Origin: Amoebophrya sp. A120
Taxonomy: Eukaryota; Sar; Dinophyceae; Syndiniales; Amoebophryaceae
Assembly: GCA_905178155.1 (NCBI GenBank)
Contig: CAJINV010000019.1
Span: forward strand, 914,913-978,912
Length of the DNA: 64,000 nucleotides
Direction of reading: 5' to 3'
Part shown: positions 23,901 to 34,508 of the stretch, in pieces
Layout: every line of letters starts with the position of its first letter
Position numbering within the stretch: the first letter of the stretch is position 1
Program-made: the position numbers and the translations under genes
The notes under the pieces: model-generated
Told to the model about the DNA's origin: nothing
The model's database searches: none
What the model saw: the letters and a program-made list of their open reading frames with translations, nothing else

Positions 23901-25799
23901 TGACGATGCTGCTGTCTCGACTTTTGATGTTTCATCATGTTCAGCATCCTCTCCGCCCAATCTCCGTGCCTGATCCTGAATTTCCAGTTCCTGTAGCTTG
24001 ATTTGCTTATCTTCGTCCAGCAGCTCCCGCCATTTCGCGGCATACAGCCGTTCCAGCGTCTCCTCGTTCTCTTCACGCTCCTCGTGTTCGATCTGTTCCG
24101 CCAGCGTCTCGTCTATCAAATGCAAACATGTCTCGGTCTGGAAATTTGTGACGCTACAGTGCGCATGATGTTGAAAACGCTTCCTTATGCACGAAAGCAT
24201 AACAAGTTTGCAGCAGGAGACCGCTTTATTTCTCATACACATTCCGCATCAGAACCTGCGTTTTTGTTTGACAAAACAGGCTGCGACTTTTGTTAGTCAC
24301 GCAATACAGATTTCACACCAATGTAAGGCCAGCATTACAAGTTCCAACTTTCCAGACCCAGACATATTTGCCATGCATATCGTCGATCTGCTCCCGAATG
24401 TCGTCGACGGTAAAAATATCTCGCAATTCCCCGATCGTCTTGTCGCGGTGCACCAACTGGTTTTGGAGGCGTAGCTGCTCCTCCGCCATCCGCAAGTGAA
24501 AATTGTCTTCGGCGCCCGGGCTGATCTCTATCGTGTTTAAAAACGTCCCCACCCCATAGTTGTAATGCAAATCTGCATGCTGAAAATGTCTCTCATGCGG
24601 AGCCCCACGAGAAGCATTTTCTCGCCGTGTTGTGGAATTTGTCATGCTCATATCAGGATGATATACTAGGTCTGTGATGCTGCTGAGGTAGCTCAAACAG
24701 CACTACACTACGAGTCCAAATTTGTCATGCAGAACAGCCAAAACTTGTAGATTTGTCTTGCCGCTTCGCTTCCCCATCTTGACTATGGGGTGGGAACGTT
24801 TTTCCATAGGATAATCTCCTCTTCATCGTCATTGTCCCCGATATAATCATCCTGCCCTTCTGAAGGCTGTGGACTGCCGAAAAATACACCGGAATAAAGC
24901 TGTTCTTCTTGAAGAGCAGGCCCTGCTGGTGGATTTCTTTTGCCCGTACTCGATGACGATGACGCAGCGGCAGCGCCAGTACCAGTCAGTATCGTTTTCA
25001 TCCCGTTTGCACGAGCTCCACCGCTCGCCGCAGTTATTCCCATTTGCTCGACGCTGTCAAACCGATCCGCGTGCTGATTTTCGTCGTAATTATTCATGAT
25101 GTCCTCTAGCACAGGAGGTGTACCGCTTGTTCCACCTAGAAGTTCCCGGGCCTCCCGCCTCCGTCTGCGCTCCTCCTTTCGCGCCTTTCGCTTCCTTTTA
25201 TGCTCCTTTGTCCGCTCCGACAGCTCTTCTTCCTCGTTGTCTGCGCCGGCGTCGGAGGGGTTATTTTGAAAAGCTTCACGTTGTTGCATCGGGACCCCAC
25301 GACCTGTAGAATTGTCGTCCTCCCCGACGGAATCTATGATCATATCATCCTCGTTGCTGATCAGCGGCTGATCAGCCTGCAGCTGCTGTTCAACTCCTTG
25401 CAGCTGCTCCCCGCCACCTCCACTCGCGTCGATCAGGGTCGGATCGTCGCAAATCGCCTGCGTGGCGGCTTCGGTGCTTCCGAAGGCCTCGATCAAATTT
25501 GCAGCCATCTCGGCGCTAATATTGAACAGCGCGACGAGCTCCGAGGCGCCGGAGTGATGTGAAGCTTGTTCTTGGTTCTGGCTATTTTTGACAGAGGCGA
25601 ATGCGAATGCCCCTGAGGCGGCACCAGGAGAGCCGTCGTGATTGAGGAGGTTCATGTTCATCTCCTGGTCGTCCGCTTGTTCCATCTCTATGTCGGCCGG
25701 TCCCTCTGCTACAGTATCACCGGCCGCAGGCGGAGGCACGCCATCGGGATAAGCTTCCTGTTCCTGCGGCAACTCACCATGACCATCGAAGGGCTCCAT
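17926..25799 (-). CDS. UBA-like / double GFA-domain protein, ten exons
   Basis: Exons 25799-24814, 24523-24380, 24108-23807, 23561-23194, 22913-22871, 22595-21978, 21708-21637, 21407-20139, 19825-18849, 18663-17926 (5517 nt, 1838 aa). All nine introns are introners. About 86-120 looks like a UBA domain (SELVALFNISAEMAANLIEA). 180-650 is charged and helical. A first GFA/CENP-V zinc domain starts near 795 (CECQCTKIRF), runs through CHCWFCRKHAG and is interrupted by about 230 low-complexity residues before KKILCKDC. A second, compact GFA domain starts near 1283 (GSCLCGKCQFEA, CYCSMCRRMSG, CTECGTHL). The C-terminal part is disordered and has a SUMO-interaction-like EVILLSSSED near 1725. GFA proteins bind zinc and handle glutathione-formaldehyde adducts or, as CENP-V, chromatin. 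The UBA and SIM-like parts suggest a regulatory or nuclear role (inference). Confidence 0.82.
18669..18848. mobile_element. Introner R
   Basis: TATCCCACAGAA at the left, TTCTGTGCGATA at the right, followed inward by GGCA-G-CATATTTGT inverted repeats. Target duplication CTTGT at 18664-18668 and 18849-18853. Splicing joins DVLDK to LELLKKQ. Confidence 0.92.
19831..20138. mobile_element. Introner J (family IV)
   Basis: Ends TATGGAAGCGTCAG and CTGACGCTTCCATA with an inner CAAAGTTGAAAT inverted block, like D. Target duplication TGGCC at 19826-19830 and 20139-20143. Splicing yields NNNLASTSKDN ahead of the second GFA domain. Confidence 0.94.
21413..21636. mobile_element. Introner K (family V), eroded target duplication
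   Basis: Ends TATGGAAAGAAAAAAGTG and CACTTTTTCTTGGATA. The flanking 5-mers TCGAG and TTGTG match only in part, which suggests an older insertion. Removing element plus five bases keeps the frame (LSP..RLTDEQ). Confidence 0.8.
21714..21977. mobile_element. Introner L (family II)
   Basis: TATCAAATGCAAAAATGTCT at the left, its inverse at the right ending TTTGATA. Target duplication GTTTC versus GCTTC. It sits between VEPK and LHVCHC of the first GFA domain. Confidence 0.94.
22601..22870. mobile_element. Introner M (family II)
   Basis: TATGCATTGCAAATATGTCT at the left; the right end is GCAGTGCATA with a degraded GTCTGG block. Target duplication CTCGT versus CTCGC. Confidence 0.88.
22919..23193. 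mobile_element. Introner N (family II)
   Basis: TATGGATTGCAAATATGTCT at the left; TTCCAGACCCAGACATAT at the right, ending TTTAATA. Exact target duplication CGCGA at 22914-22918 and 23194-23198. Only 43 exon bases separate it from M. Confidence 0.93.
23567..23806. mobile_element. Introner O, separate family
   Basis: TATGGGATTCTCAAATGTTAC at the left and GTAACAGCTGAGAACGCCATA at the right. Exact target duplication GCAGC at 23562-23566 and 23807-23811. Confidence 0.92.
24114..24379. mobile_element. Introner P (family II)
   Basis: TATCAAATGCAAACATGTCT at the left; TTCCAGACCCAGACATATT at the right, ending GCATA. Exact target duplication TCGTC at 24109-24113 and 24380-24384. Confidence 0.93.
24529..24813. 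mobile_element. Introner Q (family III)
   Basis: TATCGTGTTTAAAAACGTCC at the left and GGGAACGTTTTTCCATAGGATA at the right. Exact target duplication ATCTC at 24524-24528 and 24814-24818. First intron of the UBA/GFA gene. Confidence 0.93.
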
Positions 25800-26649
25800 T
25801 TTATTCGTTGTTGTTACGTTGCAGGTATCTGAAAGAATCGTGGCTGAAAATCTTCCTCAAGTCGATTGTATTTCTGTAGACACAACGAAGAACTTCGTAG
25901 TTGTGGGGCCCGGCCACGAATCACTCTACTAGAACTGGACGGCACGTCGCCAGGAAGAATGTCGCTGATGTCGCTGGATATTTTTATAGAGGACGCGAGA
26001 TGAAATGAATGAAGCAATGCTGGGACGGCCTGGCAACAAGTATAAATTGTTTAGGTCTTGAGGTACTTAAATGGACATCAAACTGATGAAACAGCAAAAG
26101 AAGAACACGTAGGCGATTCGAATACATTTTTGTTGTGGTGCCTGCAAACCTTCAGTGGAGCCCGGTCCTCTATCGGTAGAAGTTGTCTACCAGGTTGCAC
26201 TTTCAAGAATCGATCTGAACACAATTTTATTTTTACTTCAACTGATGAAGTTCATTGTTGCAGTGAACACGAGAGAACACTTTGGTGCTTAAAGAAATTA
26301 TGCTGCTGGAACAAGCGATTCCAGATATCATCCATCCGGTGAAGATGAGGAGATGATGTTGTTGTTGAGCATCATCAGAAAAATGAAAGTCGCTGTCGTC
26401 GCTGTTGACGCTGACGTCGGTGCTGATAAAGGACCATCATCTTCATGTACTAAAACTGCTTGTGCTTTAGTGGAAGTCTTGTGCTCCTGCTCCAGCGATA
26501 GCAATACACTTTTCCACGCGAGGAATGATCAACCCAAGTGGCTAATACTGGCCAGTGCTCCTAGAGAGAAGAATTTACATTCATAATTCTCCGCTGCCTG
26601 CATCTCATAAGAACATCTTCATGTCGTGCCCTGAAATTTAAGTACTGTA
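25800..26649. other. Intergenic region
   Basis: Upstream of the UBA/GFA gene and downstream of the monooxygenase gene. Moderately AT-rich. No ORF, RNA gene or introner recognised. Confidence 0.6.
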
Positions 26650-29600
26650 TCAACCATCCGTCGCTGCCAAACTACCCTCACCGGCCGCGCTTCCTGTGAT
26701 AGTCGTCGTCGTCGTATGCGCTCGCAAGAACGCCACCAATTTCTCGCGCATCTCGGGTCCGTCCCAGGTTCCCAGGTTTTGCGCGCGGAACGTTTCCCAG
26801 TCGATGTTCCTCCACCGCATCCGGTCGTCTTGGTCGGTCACTTCAAAATGCAGCTTCCGGGCGGTCTCGGCGGAGGCCTTCCGCTTGGCGTCGGCCCGGT
26901 GGTACATGTCTTTCTCGAACTTTCGCAGCAGCTTGGGCAAAAGGTGGTGCTTCTTCGGAGGCGGGGATGGGGGAACGAAAGTTCTTCTATCAGTCTCATC
27001 TAAAAGAACTGCGTGGCTCCCATTCATCTTCGCAGGAAGGCCGCCGCGTGGCGGAAAATGGACCGTGCTGTTCTGCTGGAGGAGGTCGTGCCCAGAATGC
27101 TCATCTGGCACGACTTTATCATCTTCCGTGTGAACAAGAAGAGGAGCAGGCTGAAGTTTCTGTTGCGCACTCGCACTACTACTCGAAGATGTTCTTGTGT
27201 GAGATGAATTATTTTTGTAGGAGTTTGTCCTGGACAGCAGTTGGATTTCTCGCTCTAATTCGCTCTTCGGAGTTGTCCTCCCGTTGGTCGTCGGGGCGCG
27301 ACTTAGGGGGGTGGGGTTGCGGACCTGCTGCTGTCCTTTCCAAGACTCGGTCCGTGCTGTTAGGGTACTCGTGCTGCGAGAAATCGTCACTGCGTCATCG
27401 TTCAGCTTCAGCGCTCCGGTCGCGGCTTGTTCGGGTTTTAATGTACTATCACTATCAGGGGTTGGAGACGTAGTGTATGCTATGCTCGAAGACGCTTGCA
27501 ATGAGGCAGAGTTGTCGAACGTCGCAGCATGAAAATTTAGAGGCGGGAACGGAGGTCCAACTACACACGGAGTTTCACGTAGTTCTGCTGTAATTTGTTG
27601 ACCGGAAAGGGTCGGGGGTCGCGGTGCATTCCTGTCTGAAGACAACAGGTTGTCTACTCCTGCGTTACTGAGGCTAGTGGAGTTTTCTGTTTCTGGTCGT
27701 GTAGTGCCAGAATCAGCATTGCCGCTGTTTATAATGATGTTGATTCCGTTTTTTACCGAAGAACGACCAGCATCACCAGCAGCACTAGAAGTTCTAGTTG
27801 TTACGCCACCAGTCACGTCCCCCTGTGGGTCTACCTCTTTCAACAGTCCCTTCCGCAGCCTTCTTTCCCGGCCTCGTTTCCCCAGATAGACGCCAGGCTG
27901 TACGTTTTTCATGCCCTTGCTCGAAATTTGGTTTTTGAAGACCTTCGGGGTAACCAAGCTGGCCCAAATCGCGTCGCCCAGCTCCACGGCGTCCAGCAGA
28001 GCTTGGTTGGCGCCTTGGCCCTTAAAGGGCGACATCGGGTGCGCGGCGTCGCCGATCAGGGTGACGGGAAGGGTGGAGGGAACTTGTTGTAGTCGTTCTA
28101 CTTCTACCACATCGCCATCACTACTACCACCTGCTCTACCAGTGACAGGAGCGTCACAATTTTGATTTTCCTCCTGCCCGTCGTTCTGTGCGAAGTAGTT
28201 CTTGAAAAACCACGGTTTCGACTCGAAAAACGGGTAACTTTCGCCCTTGTCGTACACTGGAGTGTAAGAGATCCGAGCGCTTTCCGTATTCCGCAAAATC
28301 TCCGGGATGGGTGCGTGCCAGTTTCCGCATTTTTCCGTGATAATCTCGCGGATTTTTTGTTCCCGGGTGTGTTTATCGTATTTCTTTTGGTCCGGATTTG
28401 TAACCGACACCGCTAAGAACAAGTCGTGAATGACTGCCTCGGGCATCTTGATGGACAACTGCCAGAAAATCTCCGACTCCGTGAACGGCATGAGAAACAC
28501 CCGCGTACCAAACTGGTCCGAGGTCTGAAACGTCGTTTTTCGGTACAGAAAATGGTCTTTGTTCGGGGCCATGCCGAGAACGACCAGGACGCCCAGGTAC
28601 TGGAGAGGATCGGGATTCTTGAGTTCTTGTTGTTCATTGAGATTTTTCATGTTTCCGGACAAAGCCAAAGGGGTGCTCCTGCTTGGTGATGTTCTTGTTG
28701 TGAGATCTTCTTTACTCGCGGTCCTCACGGGTGCAGTAGCTCTTTCATCAGGAGTAGTTGGAGGTCTACTTAACACTCGACAAGACGGCGAAGTTCTGTC
28801 CGTCAAGAGTTGCTTCCTCACTCTGGAATAGATCCCGTCGGCACCGACAAGGACGCGGCAACGAACTTCCACTTCTTCCTCGGCATAATCCTCAATTCCT
28901 GCATTTCTTCCTCCCGCAGACTGATTCAAGCTGGCAACATCCCGCTGGGAGTGCTGCCTCCCTGTCGCGGCCGGGCGAGAAAAGAAGGCTGTCACGGGAT
29001 AATCTTCATGTTGTACATGGCTGCTCTCCTCCTGCAGCTCCGAAGTAGCAACCCGCATAGTACGACCAGCATCTGCGACCACCGCGGTGGCGGCGGTTCT
29101 GTCTGCACTAAAAATCTCTACTCGATTATCGCACGAAAAAAGTGCTACAGTTACACATTGTGTTGCAGGCCAAGCAAGACAGACAAGCTCTGTCATGCCG
29201 GATATGCATACAGGAGCCTCGTTTCATAGGTGTTTTCCCGTAGGATTTCTGCATTACAAGTTTTCTCCCTCATGCAGAGAAATTTGTGTTGGTGAATTCA
29301 CTACAAGTGTGCAACTGTAACACTTTTTTCGCGGGATATCGATGCTCAAACTTCTGAAAACTCCACCCCCACTGAAAAACGTCCTCGCCCAAGCCACCAC
29401 AAAGCAGTTCCCGAAGCCGTTGTCGCGGCAGATGCAGGTTGTGTCGTTTTGGTTGCGGCACTGCTGTTGAAACTGCAACTCCTGAAGCTACCGCATCAGC
29501 AGTCTTTTCGGAGGACATCGAGCTGGAACTACTGGTAGCGCTGCCTCCTTCCTGTGCTCCGGCCGCCGTCGCGGCCGTCCTCCCTGCCAGAACTACTTCC

Positions 29601-31164
29601 GCTGTTTTTGACGGCATCCCGACATCCCCGGCCCCGTGGTTCACCCCGAAGCCAAACGCCGATCGCAGCGCGCCACTAGGTTCGAAGACGTAGTGCACTT
29701 CATTCGGAGTGTCCTCTTCGTATACTTTCTCCGCCAAGTGTAGCTTCTGCAACGCCTTGGAGCCCTGTTGCATGGTGAGTCCATAGCCCTGCTTCCGGTG
29801 GTGGAAAGAAGGGTCTTTTTCGAAAAGCAAGACGGAGACTTTATTTTTGTGCGGCCCCGCTTGTAGTTGTTTCCCTGAAGAACTTGCACTTCCGTTAGTT
29901 GTTTCCTCGCGGGCGATAGCATCAGCATCCTGAAGATCCCTTTCGTGTTCGTTCAGCAGCTTGAGGTACCTAGCGAGGCCGCAACCGCCGATGCCCCCGC
30001 CCGCGATGCACACGTCCGTGTAAAGAATGCGCCTGTTCTTGTCTTTCACTGTCGTCTCGGTCGAAGTCGTTCTCGCTAGTGTCAAGTAGGTCAGTTCTAC
30101 CACAACCGCTAGGGTCTTTAAATGCGTTCAGGATTTTAAATATTTTTTTTCATACATGGGATCCGCCCAAAGCGCCGCGCCTCCGACCGGGGTCGCCACG
30201 TTGGCCGCACAGCCCGCCGCCATGATCTGAGCCAGGGTCTTGCCGCTTTTCAAATTGAACACCGAGAACGCCGCATTTTTTTCGAAAATGCGACTGCACT
30301 CTTAGCCTGGGGCCCCTACCTTGTGGCTCGAACACCTGGACCACCAGCGGCCAGGCCCCGAGACTTCCGGCCGCCGCGGGAGCGGCGGCCGCGCGCCCAC
30401 GACCGCTCGCGCCGCTCGGAATTCCGGCCTGGCGCCGCCCGCGCCGCTCGGGGCGCTTCCGGCCGCTCGGGCCCTTGCCGGCGCTCCGGGCCGCTGCCGG
30501 GAGCGGGACGGGCTCGAGCGGCGCAGCGAGCGGCCCGGGCGGCTGCGCCGCTCGGACCGCCCGGGCCGCTCGCGCCTCTTCGCTGCGTTCGCGGCGCCCC
30601 GGTGCGCTCGGTGGAGCGGAAGGCTTCCAGGGGCACGGGCGGCACCGCCCTGCGCCCCGGCGCGGGGGCGGCCGAGCGGCCCGGACGGCTGCGCGACGGC
30701 TTCGCGCGCGCGACAGTTTTTTTTTTTTTGCTGCTACACATTAATTTGAAAAAACGAGCGCGATTTTCTTCGATCTCGCTCTCCTGCCATTTTGCGAATC
30801 CGAAAAAACGAACCGACGAGCGCGCGCGCCCCACCATCTTTGTCCCCCATGTGAGCCAGACTAGAATAATCTTGCGTCACTGGAATGTGGTTAGCCATGC
30901 AAAACCAAATGTAAGTTTTCATTTTGTGAACGCATTTAAAGCGCCGAGCGGTTGTGGTAAACTGACCTACATAACTAGTGGCCCTGGGACTGACTCATCT
31001 GTCGTCTTTACGGTGGTGGCACACGGCATAAGTGTTGTGTCCAGTGCTGCACCCGGGCCATCAAACCCAGCAGCAGCTGCGCTTTTGTCGCCTGCTCCGA
31101 GCGCCACCTGTTTTAACTTCACGGCGGCGGGAGAGTGGTGCTGCGCCGATGCGGTTTTTGCCAT
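26650..31164 (-). CDS. Class A FAD-dependent monooxygenase with long disordered insert
   Basis: Exons 31164-30975, 30075-29339, 29121-26650 (3399 nt, 1132 aa). I start it at ACCACCATGG (31164) because the Rossmann exon has no upstream ATG and this 63-codon exon joins it in frame once the 893-bp element at 30082 is removed at its CTAGTG duplication. Motifs: GGGIGGCGLARYL (FAD-binding GxGxxG, near 90), LVGADGIYSRVRKQL (near 400) and IGDAAHPMSPFKGQGANQ (near 660), the three signatures of flavin aromatic hydroxylases and squalene/zeaxanthin-type epoxidases. A 300-residue Ser/Thr-rich region follows the GD motif. These enzymes insert oxygen using NAD(P)H and FAD; the substrate cannot be told. First exon assignment is an inference. 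Confidence 0.82.
29127..29338. mobile_element. Introner S (family V)
   Basis: TATCGCACGAAAAAAGTGCT at the left, CACTTTTTTCGCGGGATA at the right. Exact target duplication TCGAT at 29122-29126 and 29339-29343. Splicing gives FEHRVEIFS. Confidence 0.95.
30127..30303 (-). pseudogene. Exon-like fragment inside element T
   Basis: A minus-strand open stretch of about 57 codons bounded by TAA and TGA, with protein-like composition (FEKNAAFSVFNLKSGKTLAQ, then GCAANVATPVGG). Not recognised. It reads as part of a larger gene picked up by the element; its 3' end runs into the inverted repeat. Could also be chance. Confidence 0.35.
30320..30720. repeat. GC-rich core of element T
   Basis: Very high GC with many repeats of GCCGCTCG, CCGGGC and GGCGC. 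The long plus-strand ORF across it is a by-product of composition. Confidence 0.6.
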
Positions 31165-32022
31165 GGTGGTACTAAGATGCTTAGAAGTGTTGACTAAAAA
31201 TATGCGTCTACAACTCATTCATCATCTCGAATTTGAAGTGGGCACCGAGATCAGATCTGCGACATGTCACGATGATAGAATGCATGAGCCGCATACTCTA
31301 GTATGCAAAGCGATGGGATAAGAGGACGCGATTGGCTGCAACGCCGAACAACACGCAGGGGGTCGTGTGGAGGTGGGAGCAACTACGATATCTTCGTTGC
31401 GAGTCAGTACTAATATCTGGGCTCTGTACATTGATTCGATTCTAGTATAAGTTCGAATACCGCTTTCTAATTGATGAGAACGAGAAGGGAGCAGAAGCTT
31501 AAGCTTTAATCATTGTCATAATCGGTCTACGTGATTGGAAGTGCTGATCCTCATCTGTCTTTTTGGTTGTCTGAACGTCCAACAACTCATCTGTTTGATT
31601 CGACTTTCACGGATCCGAACAATTGATCTATTCACCACATCGGCAAGATCTTCGTTTGTATCCGAGAAAACAGTGCGTTTGTTGAGCTCGTTTTGCGTCA
31701 TCCTCGAGCAGTCGTTGTTTTCGATAGACCGACAACTAGAACTTGGACTCCCTTTATTTTGATCGGTTGACCTTGATTTTCATCGTCCCGCCTTATAAGA
31801 ACGCTTGTCCATTTTCCTTCGAATCAATTCGCTTATTTGGACTTACTCAAGAACTCTGGGACACAAGACGCTCTCCTCGGACGTGTCGTCACTTGCAATC
31901 GGAATCGTCTCCCCGGTGGTCCTCCGGGCTGATAAAACAACTGGTTGTTGAAATACAACTACATGATTTCCAAATGCCGTGAAAAGGTCGAAGAGCTGCA
32001 GCTTGTTCTTTCTGCTCTCCTT
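31165..32022. other. Intergenic region
   Basis: Upstream of the monooxygenase and downstream of the unknown ORF at 32023. No gene-like signal; short ORFs here lack homology or compositional support. Confidence 0.6.
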
Positions 32023-32862
32023 CTACATGCGAAATATCGTTCTCATCAAAATTCCGGGTCCGCAGCGTTGCAACAATTTTGCGTGCCACTCGAAAACAAC
32101 GTAATTCATTTTCAGGGGGAGCTTCATCTCCCATGCCCTATACGCTGCTTTCATCAGCGCATCGTAATACTGTGTCGCTGAGTAACTACAAGAAACCTGC
32201 GCTCCTGCAGTAGAAAATGCCGTCGCGCTATTAAGCGCATTTCCAGTTGGTCTGCCTGACACTGCTCGCGTAGTTCTGCTGTGCGCGCGGGCAATCTGAT
32301 CGAGTACCTGATCGATCGCCGGCCCTGTCGCGGAGAGCATGCAGGGAACTAGGAGGTCCAAGTCGGCCTCGGCTGGGCTTCTAGGAACTATATGCGATCC
32401 TGCATCATTTTGATGATGTCCCCCCGCTCCACTCGCGGTTTTTTCTCCCTCACTGCCACTTTTAGGCGCCGGTTTCGAAAACACGTACATCAGCGCGTCG
32501 TAGACCTTGCCCTGTTCTGTCAAAGACAAGATCACCGGGTCGTCAGCAAGGGCTGGGAAAGGAAATTTGTCGCGCTCGGGAGCAGCAGCAGCAGTAGTTC
32601 CGGAGGAAAGTTGGTTCTTATCTCCTTGTTCCTCTATCTCCATGGCGGTGTCGTTGTTTTGTGCAGGGTCTGGCTGCTTCATCTGCGTTGAACCTGCATA
32701 ATGATTCCTAGGCTGCTGGTCCAGCAGCACACGGTTGGTCCTAGCACGCGGGTCTGATTGGAAAAGACCATGAAGATTCTGCTGTGCGCCGTCGGCAGCG
32801 GCGGGCTGCTGATGACGCGAAGATGAAGAAATACTCGAAGAGGAGGGAAACATGATTCGCAT
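32023..32862 (-). CDS. Unknown protein, 279 aa, single exon
   Basis: ATG at 32862 (MRIMFPSSS) or, nine bases on, at 32853. The first 100 residues are Ser/Gln/Asn-rich and look disordered. The rest is ordered: FPFPALADDPVILSLTEQGK, a helical stretch DLLVPCMLSATGPAIDQVLD, and a C-terminal SATQYYDALMKAAYRAWEMK. No signal peptide or membrane segment. I recognise no family. Composition and a clean stop favour a real gene, but it might be the 3' part of something with more exons. Confidence 0.6.
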   Translation of the reverse strand: MRIMFPSSSSISSSSRHQQPAAADGAQQNLHGLFQSDPRARTNRVLLDQQPRNHYAGSTQMKQPDPAQNNDTAMEIEEQGDKNQLSSGTTAAAAPERDKFPFPALADDPVILSLTEQGKVYDALMYVFSKPAPKSGSEGEKTASGAGGHHQNDAGSHIVPRSPAEADLDLLVPCMLSATGPAIDQVLDQIARAHSRTTRAVSGRPTGNALNSATAFSTAGAQVSCSYSATQYYDALMKAAYRAWEMKLPLKMNYVVFEWHAKLLQRCGPGILMRTIFRM

Positions 32863-34508
32863 ATAAAGGTTTTCTTCAGAGTCAGTTTCTTTGGGTAAAG
32901 CAAGTAGATCAGTTAGGTCCTAGTTGGTGCAGGTGCTGATCTTGTTGTACATGATGTGGTAAACTTATGTACGCGACCTTGAACTCTGACGCAGTGTCGA
33001 GAACAAGCAAATCCTTCTCGTCTAGGATGATCTTCTCTAATGCAATCTTGACATGAGCTCCACACCAACGCAAAATGCAACTACCACAGCTCTCATATTT
33101 TTGTTTTTCATATAGCCATACATCTTCTAGGTCAGTTTTCGCTGTGCAAAAGAAAAAACGACTTTTGTTTTCGGAGAGTCAGTCACATCAAGAAGCCTTC
33201 TACCTTCGTCAGGATTCGACATTTCTTGATCGCGGATGCGACAAATCACTGTAAAAACTTGACTAAGTACGAAACGTGCTGCGTAACGAGTTTATTCTTC
33301 AGCACCAGCGCCTCTTCAACACATGGAACAGCTCCTTTCTTGTCCGCGAAACGGGAAAGAGGAGCGGCTTCCTTCGGGCGTATCTTCTGCCAGCAGCCAG
33401 GTACAAACATACAGTAGCTACTTGCCTCGTCGATATGATTGGCGTATAATTTTGCAGCTTTTGCTTTTTTTGATCTTTTTGTTCCTCGAATAGAGGTGGG
33501 CCTGTCATTTCACAGCAAGCGTTGCAGTGCAATTGCGTATGGTGCGTTCTTGCAATAACCATAAAATTCACTGTGCTTTGAAAGTTCATTCTGCGTGAGC
33601 GTCATGCCCTACTGCTTCCGTTTTGCAAAACAGAAACAGATTCACGAGGAGCAGTAGTAAAAGTGGTAGTAAAAATGCAACTAGAAGTACAACTGCCACC
33701 TTCTTAGTAGTCCTAGCACATGATAGAAGCAAAGGAAGTAAGACAAGTGCTGATTTCCCCGCGTACTTCTATTTTCCAGTGCATACAACTAGGTGAGCAG
33801 AGTACCAGCACAGAGAGCCGAAGAAAGAAGCTGCCCGATGTTCATTTTGTTATTTCAAAAAAACACACACGGATGAGCGCGTGAGCAACGCGATCGATAA
33901 AGATTTCAAAGAATAAAGTAGAAATCCAAAACAACGACTAAACTGCTTGAGTAGCAACTACTACTGCAAAAAAAAAGTTCCACACTGATAGATTTGATAA
34001 ATAGAACTGCGTGCCACACTGTCAAGAAAGAAGGCAGTCAAGACCGTGCGCCTTCCCGACCGGTATTTCACCAAATAGGACGAGATTCAGCAGAAGAACC
34101 GTCCTCCTCCTCTTGTCACGTTTCATCCTTTCGTTGTCAATTTAAACGTAGGTTATCACCGATGCAGCATCAATAGTGTAAGTACCAAACTGCTTCATGC
34201 AGCTCATAGGATGGTCAAGTTCTGCGAGTATGTTCATGTTGTTTGTTTGCGAAAAAAACCGTGAAGTAATGCGCTCATCAAGAAGTAGGGATGCATCGAA
34301 TATATGAATTGACTCTTATTGTAACGCTAACACGCGGCTGGATTTATTATCATCGTCACCTGCCCGCCGGCACCGGCGCCAGTAGTTCCTCATAGGGGAG
34401 CCATAATCGAAGGTCGAAGACGACCTGGCGCACGTGAAAGGGAACAAGTTGCACTACAACGTGATCCCGACGGCCGCCCGCCAAAGGAGTTTAGGCCTCA
34501 AAATCCTT
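32863..34508. other. Intergenic region
   Basis: 1.6 kb between the unknown ORF and the 3' end of the CEP120 gene. AT-rich tracts and poly-A runs (33860, 33970). No gene or repeat recognised. Confidence 0.6.

Larger units (their letters stand above)
30082..30974. mobile_element. Element T: 893-bp insertion with long inverted ends inside the monooxygenase gene
   Basis: 30085-30140 and 30918-30971 are inverted copies of each other (shared blocks AGGTCAGTT, TACCACAACCG, TTTAAATGCGTTCA). Flanked by CTAGTG at 30076-30081 and 30975-30980. Removing it joins two coding segments in frame. The core (30320-30720) is extremely GC-rich. It does not share the TAT...ATA ends or internal motif of the introners. 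Confidence 0.8.

Noticed and set aside
22601-24813. Repeated ATGC/CATGACAA words at near-regular spacing, superficially like an array
   Set aside because: The repeats belong to separate introners with exon sequence between them; there are no constant-length spacers, so not CRISPR.
30323-31321. 332-codon plus-strand ORF
   Set aside because: It runs through the GC-rich core and inverted end of element T and antisense to the monooxygenase first exon; a composition effect.
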